Positions 5,396 to 9,290 of a DNA stretch of 9,290 nucleotides are shown here, piece by piece; position 1 is the stretch's first letter; each line of letters begins with the position of its first letter. The notes under the pieces were generated by a model. It did no database searches, was not told the origin of the DNA, and was given only the letters and a program-made list of their open reading frames with translations. This DNA is from Haliea sp041583655 (GTDB lineage: Bacteria > Pseudomonadota > Gammaproteobacteria > Pseudomonadales > Halieaceae). Made by a program: the position numbers and the translations under genes. The stretch covers positions 1 to 9,290 of the forward strand of contig JBFHFJ010000114.1 in NCBI GenBank assembly GCA_041583655.1, written 5' to 3'.

Positions 5396-6730
5396 TCAGC
5401 TCGCCTTGCGAAAACGCTCCTCTGCCGAGACGCTGTAGTCATCCTCAAAGAAGTCCACCACCTCAGGGATGTCACCCTGGGACGCACACACCTCGGCAAT
5501 CGCCTGCTCGACAATATCAATACCGCGCTTCAGATTCGCCTCGGAAATTGTCAGCGGGCAGAGGAACTTGACGACCTGGTCGTCCGCGCCGCTGGTCTCG
5601 ATCATCAGCCCCTTGGCGAAGGCCTTGCGGGTGATACGGGCAGCGATATCACCATTCACGCAGTTGATGCCCTGGAACATGCCGCGGCCGCGAGTGGTGA
5701 AATTGCCTTCGCCATAGCGGTCGACAATGGTCTGCAAGCGCCCGGAAACATAGCGGCCTTTCGCCTGTACCTGTTTCGCGAAGCTGTCATCCGACCAGTA
5801 ATGATCTATTGCCGCCTTGGCGGTGACAAAGGCGAGATTGTTGCCACGGAAAGTCCCGTTGTGCTCGCCGGGGCGCCACTGGTCCAGTTCCGGGCGGATA
5901 AGGACTACTGCAAAGGGCAGCCCGTAACCGCTGAGAGATTTGGACATGGTCACGATGTCCGGAGAAATGCCAGCCTCCTCGAAGCTGAACCAGGTGCCGG
6001 TGCGGCCACACCCGGCCTGAATGTCATCTACAATCAGCAGCAGCTTGTGCTTGCGACAGACAGCCTCCAGGTTACGCAACCACTCAAAGCCTGCGGCATT
6101 GATACCGCCCTCGCCCTGTACCGTCTCGACCAGAACCGCCGCTGGCAGATCGATACCGCTGCTGGAGTCCGACAACACCTTGTCGAGATAGGCGGTGGTA
6201 TCGATACCATCGCCGAGGTAGCCGTCATAGGGCATGCGGCTGCTGCCGCCCAGGCTGACGCCAGCGGCACCCCGGTGGTGGGAGTTACCTGTGGTTGCCA
6301 GCGAGCCCAGGCTCACCCCATGGAACCCGTTGGTGAAGGAAATGACGTTTTCGCGCCCGGTCACGTTACGAGCCAGCTTCAGCGCCGCCTCTACCGCATT
6401 GGTGCCGGTAGGGCCGGTAAACTGGACCACGAATTCCAGGTTACGAGGCTTGAGGATTTTTTCGTTGAAAGTCTCGAGGAACTCCGCTTTGGCCCGGGTA
6501 TGCAGGTCAAGGCCGTGGCTGATCCCGTCTGCCTCGATATAGGCCAGCAGCTTTTCCTTGAACACGGGGTTGTTGTGCCCGTAGTTGAGGGTCCCCGCGC
6601 CGGCGAGGAAATCAAGGTATTCCTTGCCCTCCTCGTCGTAGAGAAACTCGCCCTTGGCGCGATTAAAAACGCGCGGGAACGAGCGGGCATAACTCTGTAC
6701 TTCCGATTCAATCTCTTCAAAAATTTTCAT
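5396..6730 (-). CDS. ectB: Diaminobutyrate--2-oxoglutarate transaminase EctB
   Basis: PLP-dependent class III aminotransferase that moves the amino group of glutamate to L-aspartate-4-semialdehyde, giving L-2,4-diaminobutyrate. The protein has 444 residues, a little longer than the usual 420-430. Visible landmarks: the N-terminal MKIFEEIESEVQSYARSFP typical of EctB, FLAGAGTLNYGHNNP (41-55), the phosphate-binding GPTGTNAVEAALK (106-118), FHGVSLGSLATTGN (136-149), the cofactor aspartate region LLIVDDIQAGCGRTG (231-245, D235/D236), the Schiff-base lysine in MSKSLSGYG (K264) and GTFRGNNLAFVTA (292-304). The ATG has AGGA 7 bases upstream. It lies 42 bases after ectA and is surely in the same transcript. 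The C-terminal tail after about residue 420 is acidic and extends slightly beyond the common family end. Confidence 0.97.
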   Translation of the reverse strand: MKIFEEIESEVQSYARSFPRVFNRAKGEFLYDEEGKEYLDFLAGAGTLNYGHNNPVFKEKLLAYIEADGISHGLDLHTRAKAEFLETFNEKILKPRNLEFVVQFTGPTGTNAVEAALKLARNVTGRENVISFTNGFHGVSLGSLATTGNSHHRGAAGVSLGGSSRMPYDGYLGDGIDTTAYLDKVLSDSSSGIDLPAAVLVETVQGEGGINAAGFEWLRNLEAVCRKHKLLLIVDDIQAGCGRTGTWFSFEEAGISPDIVTMSKSLSGYGLPFAVVLIRPELDQWRPGEHNGTFRGNNLAFVTAKAAIDHYWSDDSFAKQVQAKGRYVSGRLQTIVDRYGEGNFTTRGRGMFQGINCVNGDIAARITRKAFAKGLMIETSGADDQVVKFLCPLTISEANLKRGIDIVEQAIAEVCASQGDIPEVVDFFEDDYSVSAEERFRKAS

Positions 6731-6772
6731 TAAACAATCCTGTTCGGTTAAAAGTCGGTTTTGAGGTAATAA

Positions 6773-7288
6773 TCAATGGGTCACGGCGCGCAGGGTCTGG
6801 CGCCGGAATGGTCCGATGCGGGCAAGCAGCTCCGAGTCGTGGCTCCCCGCAAAGTGCAGCTCGCGATCAAACAACACGCTGCGCTCCAGTTCCGTGCCCC
6901 GCTTGCGGGCGAAGCTCTCGAACAACGCCCAGGAGGCCGCGTTATCAGCGGTCACCGTTGTCTCGACATAGCAGATATCCTCGTTTTCCTGGCGGTCGAG
7001 AATGGCCGCCAGCATCCGCCCCGCGAGCCCCTTGCCGCGGCCCTTCTCGCTGACAGCCACCTGCCACACGAACAATGTGTCCGGGCGCGCCGGAATGCGG
7101 TGGCCGGAAATAAATCCGACCGCTTCACCGGCCGCCTCCGCGACCACAGAGGTGCTGGCGAAATGTGTGCACTGGACCAGGTTGCAGTAGGCAGAGTTGG
7201 TATCCAGTGGCGGACAGCGTGCGATCAGCTGGTGCACGGCCATGCCGTCGGTAGCCTTTGGTTGGCGCAATGTCAGGTCAAGACTCAT
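6773..7288 (-). CDS. ectA: L-2,4-diaminobutyrate N-acetyltransferase EctA
   Basis: GNAT-family enzyme that transfers acetyl from acetyl-CoA to L-2,4-diaminobutyrate, producing N-gamma-acetyldiaminobutyrate for EctC. The protein has 171 residues. Conserved features are LRQPKATDGMAVHQLI (7-22), CPPLDTNSAYCNLVQCTHFA (25-44) for the substrate site, the acetyl-CoA pyrophosphate loop in VAVSEKGRGKGLAGRML (77-93) and ETTVTADNAASWALFESFA (109-127). The ATG at 7288 was chosen over one four codons upstream because GGAGG at 7294-7298 lies 5 bases before it, while the upstream ATG lacks a ribosome binding site and would itself overlap this sequence. First gene of ectABC-ask, with a predicted strong promoter giving a leader of about 24 bases. 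Confidence 0.96.
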   Translation of the reverse strand: MSLDLTLRQPKATDGMAVHQLIARCPPLDTNSAYCNLVQCTHFASTSVVAEAAGEAVGFISGHRIPARPDTLFVWQVAVSEKGRGKGLAGRMLAAILDRQENEDICYVETTVTADNAASWALFESFARKRGTELERSVLFDRELHFAGSHDSELLARIGPFRRQTLRAVTH

Positions 7289-7293
7289 CCTTG

Positions 7294-7298
7294 CCTCC
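7294..7298 (-). promoter_or_regulatory. Ribosome binding site of ectA
   Basis: GGAGG on the minus strand, 5 bases before the ATG at 7288. It overlaps the alternative ATG at 7300 and so decides the start of ectA. Confidence 0.8.
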
Positions 7299-7318
7299 AT
7301 TTGTTTAGAACGCTAAGG

Positions 7319-7347
7319 ATTATAACAGGGCTTTCCGAGTATATTAA
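7319..7347 (-). promoter_or_regulatory. Sigma70-type promoter of the ectABC-ask operon
   Basis: On the minus strand the -35 element TTAATA (7342-7347, 4 of 6) and a perfect -10 element TATAAT (7319-7324) are separated by 17 bases. The predicted start is near 7312, leaving a 24-base leader with a strong ribosome binding site. The spacer and the region behind it are AT-rich in an otherwise GC-rich window. A second upstream promoter (TGTACA, 18 bases, GATAAT ending near 7393) is possible but weak. Confidence 0.7.
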
Positions 7348-7361
7348 CCGGCTATTCGTGC

Positions 7362-7416
7362 TTTTTTGGCGACTTTTGGCGCTTTTGAACAATTATCAAG
7401 GGGATTTTTGTTTTTT
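7362..7416. other. Phased A/T tracts and a 10-bp direct repeat upstream of ectA
   Basis: T-runs at 7362-7367, 7374-7377, 7383-7386, 7405-7409 and 7411-7416 have centres roughly one helical turn, or a multiple of it, apart for most members. The octamer TTTTGGCG occurs at 7364-7371 and again at 7374-7381, 10 bases on. Phased tracts of this kind usually give intrinsic curvature. The block lies about 50-105 bases upstream of the predicted ectA start. Confidence 0.45.
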
Positions 7417-7436
7417 GTACACTAAATATTTACACT
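7408..7436 (+). promoter_or_regulatory. Possible ectR promoter, weak
   Basis: TTGTTT (7408-7413), 17 bases, TACACT (7431-7436) is the best sigma70-like pair I can see for ectR, matching 3 and 4 of 6 positions. It would start transcription near 7443 and give an 82-base leader. The leader contains a small hairpin, CCGCC-CTGAA-GGCGG, at 7461-7475. The support is weak, but overlap with the operator-like sequence makes autoregulation conceivable. Confidence 0.25.
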
Positions 7437-7441
7437 ATTTG
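7411..7441. promoter_or_regulatory. Putative EctR operator region
   Basis: On the minus strand 7417-7428 reads GTGTAC preceded by TATTTA, that is TATTTAGT-GT-AC. From memory, this equals the left half-site, spacer and first two bases of the right half-site of the EctR1 operator reported in Methylomicrobium alcaliphilum (TATTTAGT-GT-ACTATATA). Here the remainder is A-rich rather than TATATA. On the plus strand TACACTA occurs twice, at 7418-7424 and 7431-7437, 13 bases apart. The site lies between ectA and ectR, but about 105-116 bases upstream of the predicted ectA start rather than over its -10 element. Confidence 0.5.
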
Positions 7442-7524
7442 GGATAGGCACACACCGCCACCGCCCTGAAGGCGGCGGATCCGGTACTCACCACTAACGC
7501 CGTGACACGGCCCGGAGGTACACT

Positions 7525-8085
7525 ATGCTGGTTTACGCGAGCAGGGGAGACATACTGTTGGGCAGGATAGACGAGGTACTTGTTGCCCTGCGGCGGGTTA
7601 TACGGGCCACAGACCTGCACTCCCGCCAGCTGGTCAAGACCACCGGCCTGACCGCGCCGCAGATCCTGCTATTGCAGACTATCCGCGACCGAGGCGAGGT
7701 CACCATAGGCGAGCTTGCGACGGATATCAGCTTGAGCCAGGCCACGGTAACCACGATTCTCGACCGCCTGGAAAAGCGGGGCCTGGTCTATCGCAAACGT
7801 TCCAGTGAGGACAAGCGCAAGGTTCACGCGCACCTCACGCCTGACGCCCAGGAAATCCTCAAAAGTGCCCCGATCCCGCTGCAGGAGCAGTTCACACGAC
7901 AGTTTGGCGACCTGGAGGAATGGGAGCAAACCATGATCATCTCTTCCCTGCAGCGTATTGCAAAGATGATGGACGCGGAGCACATCGACGCTTCGCCGGT
8001 GCTGGACCTGGGCCTACTGGACCGTTATGAAAACAGCACTGAGCCGGAGGGCGGCCGCCAACCGCGCAAGGACGAGCGCCACTGA
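7525..8085 (+). CDS. ectR: MarR-family regulator EctR of ectoine biosynthesis
   Basis: Winged-helix transcription factor of 186 residues, probably acting as a dimer on the shared ectA-ectR control region. Helices at the N-terminus (about 10-55) belong to the dimerisation part. The DNA-binding part comprises VTIGELATDISLSQATVTTI (59-78), with SQATVTTILDRLEKRGLV as the recognition helix region, and the basic wing RKRSSEDKRKVHAHLT (90-105). The tail after about residue 165 is polar and probably disordered. The ATG is preceded by GGAGG (7514-7518) at 6 bases. Divergent placement next to ectA is the arrangement of characterised EctR proteins, which repress the ect operon at low salt; the specific name rests on this context plus the operator-like sequence. 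What signal it senses cannot be seen. Confidence 0.9.
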   Translation: MLVYASRGDILLGRIDEVLVALRRVIRATDLHSRQLVKTTGLTAPQILLLQTIRDRGEVTIGELATDISLSQATVTTILDRLEKRGLVYRKRSSEDKRKVHAHLTPDAQEILKSAPIPLQEQFTRQFGDLEEWEQTMIISSLQRIAKMMDAEHIDASPVLDLGLLDRYENSTEPEGGRQPRKDERH

Positions 8086-8092
8086 AACCACC

Positions 8093-8107
8093 GGCCCGAA
8101 ACGGGCC
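8093..8107 (+). terminator. Hairpin directly after ectR
   Basis: A perfect inverted repeat (GGCCCG at 8093-8098, CGGGCC at 8102-8107) with AAA between begins 7 bases after the ectR stop. It is GC-rich but has no T-run, so it is a candidate terminator only. Confidence 0.45.
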
Positions 8108-8122
8108 ACACGGTAGATGCCG

Positions 8123-8144
8123 GGCCGGCCCCACCTCGCCGGCC
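8123..8144. terminator. Second hairpin in the ectR/aldolase convergent gap
   Basis: A 7-bp perfect stem (GGCCGGC at 8123-8129, GCCGGCC at 8138-8144) with an 8-base loop, 18 bases past the aldolase stop in that gene's direction. It may end transcription from either side. No T-run is present. Confidence 0.4.
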
Positions 8145-8162
8145 GCTCCTCTCCGGCTGCAA

Positions 8163-9203
8163 TTAGCTGGCAGCGGTATCCCGCTCCCGCGCCATATCCA
8201 GCGCCAGGTCCTCGATCATGTCCTCCTGGCCGCCCACCGTGCGCCGGCGGCCCAGTTCCACCAGGATGTCCCGGGACGACAGGCCGTACTTCGCCGCACT
8301 GCGCTTGGCGAACAGCAGGAAGCTGGAGTAGACACCGGCCCAGCCCAGGGTCAGGGAATCGCGGTCCACCCGCACGATGTGATCCATCAGCGGCACGATC
8401 AGGTCCTCGGCCACATCCATGGCCTTGAACAGGTCCACCCCGGTTTCCACACCCATGCGGTCGCAGACCGCCAGGAACACTTCCAGCGGCGTATTGCCCG
8501 CACCGGCGCCGAGACCCGCAAGTGACCCGTCAATGCGATTGGCCCCCGCCTCCACCGCCGCCAGGGAGTTGGCAATGCCCATCCCCAGGTTGTGGTGGCC
8601 GTGGAAGCCCAACTCGGTCTCCGGCTTCAGCTCCTGCCGCGCCAGCTTCACCCGCGCACTCACATCGTCCGGCAGCATGTAGCCCGCCGAGTCGGTGATG
8701 TACACGCAATTGGCGCCGTAGGACTCCATCAGCTTGAGCTGGACCAGCAGCTCTTCCGGTTCAATCATGTGCGCCATCATCAAAAAGCCCACCGTGTCCA
8801 GGCCCTTGATCTGCGCCGCCATGCTGATGTGCTGCTCGGACACATCCGCCTCGGTGCAGTGGGTCGCCACCCGGATCGTACCAATGCCGCAGTCCACCGC
8901 CATCTTCAGGTGGTCCACGGTACCGATGCCGGGCAACAGCAGCGCCGATACTTTGGTCTTGCGCACGGCCTTGCACACCGCGGTCAGGTACTCTTCGTCG
9001 CTGGCCGCGGGGAAGCCGTAGTTCACCGAGGCGCCGCCGAGGCCGTCGCCGTGGGTAACCTCGATCATCGGAATGCCCGCCTCGTCCATCGCCACCGCGA
9101 TGTCCACCATCTCGCTGACGGTGATCTTGTGCTGCTTGGGGTGCATGCCGTCGCGCAGGCACATGTCGTGGACGGTGATCTTCTTGCCTTGCAGGTTCAT
9201 CAT
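8163..9203 (-). CDS. dmpG: 4-hydroxy-2-oxovalerate aldolase (DmpG/BphI/MhpE family)
   Basis: Divalent-metal class II aldolase that splits 4-hydroxy-2-oxoacids into pyruvate and an aldehyde, the last step of meta-cleavage pathways for aromatics and of related steroid-ring degradation. The protein has 346 residues, matching BphI. By family alignment, R17, D18 and H21 in LRDGMH fit the catalytic arginine, metal-ligand aspartate and catalytic histidine. H201 and H203 in GFHGHHNLG are the other metal ligands, and Y292 in GWAGVYSSF fits the catalytic tyrosine. THGDGLGG (50-57) and GLGAGAGNTPLEV (230-242) are further family signatures, and a C-terminal communication domain follows. GGGAG lies 5 bases before the ATG at 9203; the next codon (9200) is also ATG and equally possible. 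The usual partner, an acylating aldehyde dehydrogenase that receives the channelled aldehyde, is not in the window and may lie beyond the right edge. Confidence 0.93.
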   Translation of the reverse strand: MMNLQGKKITVHDMCLRDGMHPKQHKITVSEMVDIAVAMDEAGIPMIEVTHGDGLGGASVNYGFPAASDEEYLTAVCKAVRKTKVSALLLPGIGTVDHLKMAVDCGIGTIRVATHCTEADVSEQHISMAAQIKGLDTVGFLMMAHMIEPEELLVQLKLMESYGANCVYITDSAGYMLPDDVSARVKLARQELKPETELGFHGHHNLGMGIANSLAAVEAGANRIDGSLAGLGAGAGNTPLEVFLAVCDRMGVETGVDLFKAMDVAEDLIVPLMDHIVRVDRDSLTLGWAGVYSSFLLFAKRSAAKYGLSSRDILVELGRRRTVGGQEDMIEDLALDMARERDTAAS

Positions 9204-9290
9204 CTGTTCTCCCGGAACATTCTCTGAGCTGGTAATGGGGGCTTTCAGGAAGCCCATTGGAGCTTCGATTCAGCCCCGGGGGCAGCCATC

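Noticed and set aside
5198..6733. 511-codon open frame on the plus strand opposite ectB and ectC
   Set aside because: Shadow of the ectoine genes; composition is low-complexity and no motif is recognisable.
7384..7400. TTGAACAATTATCAA as an FNR-like site between ectA and ectR
   Set aside because: The TTGA and TCAA arms are 7 bases apart instead of the 6 of an FNR box, and the outer positions do not match.
8592..9227. 211-codon plus-strand frame opposite the aldolase
   Set aside because: His/Val/Ala-rich antisense shadow of a conserved enzyme with all catalytic residues.
9245..9290. Possible C-terminal fragment of an upstream minus-strand gene
   Set aside because: Only about 15 codons are visible and no family end can be recognised, so it is not listed as a gene.
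1..9290. CRISPR arrays, tRNA/rRNA genes, insertion sequences, att sites
   Set aside because: No repeat-spacer pattern, no RNA gene cores and no transposase or integrase frames were seen; the genes are intact and in conserved orders.

Overview
The window looks like chromosome of a GC-rich, salt-adapted, facultatively respiring gammaproteobacterium, probably marine. This rests on the gene set (a cbb3 oxidase assembly cluster, an OmpW porin with an FNR/Anr-type promoter, and an ectoine operon with its own aspartate kinase and an EctR-type regulator) and on the gene order. Genus cannot be read from the window; a marine Cellvibrionales-like or Pseudomonas-related lineage is an inference.

Left part (1-2508, + strand): the end of a cytochrome cbb3 oxidase maturation cluster. 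A copper P-type ATPase (ccoI, 5' end outside the window) is followed by ccoS and by a TauE/SafE-family membrane protein whose GTG start overlaps the ccoS stop. These genes supply copper and assembly functions for the high-affinity terminal oxidase. A convergent gap with a GC-rich hairpin follows.

Middle left (2565-3400, - strand): an ompW-family outer membrane beta-barrel gene. Its upstream region holds a 9/10 match to the FNR/Anr box, centred at -41.5 relative to the start predicted from a good -10 element. It also holds a hairpin that would form the extreme 5' end of the mRNA. Oxygen control of this gene would fit the neighbouring cbb3 genes.

Middle (3401-7288, - strand): an ectA-ectB-ectC-ask operon. 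Aspartate kinase feeds L-aspartate-4-semialdehyde production (the asd step is not here). EctB transaminates the semialdehyde to diaminobutyrate, EctA acetylates it, and EctC cyclises the product to the compatible solute ectoine. No ectD hydroxylase gene is present. A perfect 22-bp palindrome lies between ectB and ectC.

Right part (7289-9290): an AT-rich 236-bp divergent control region contains a strong sigma70-type ectA promoter, phased A-tracts and a sequence resembling the described EctR operator. Then comes ectR (MarR family, + strand). A GC-rich convergent gap with two hairpins separates it from a 4-hydroxy-2-oxovalerate aldolase gene (- strand), which probably belongs to an aromatic or steroid catabolic cluster continuing beyond the right edge.

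No previously undescribed multi-gene system is evident. The most interesting material is regulatory and intergenic. No stretch longer than 300 bases lacks a gene.
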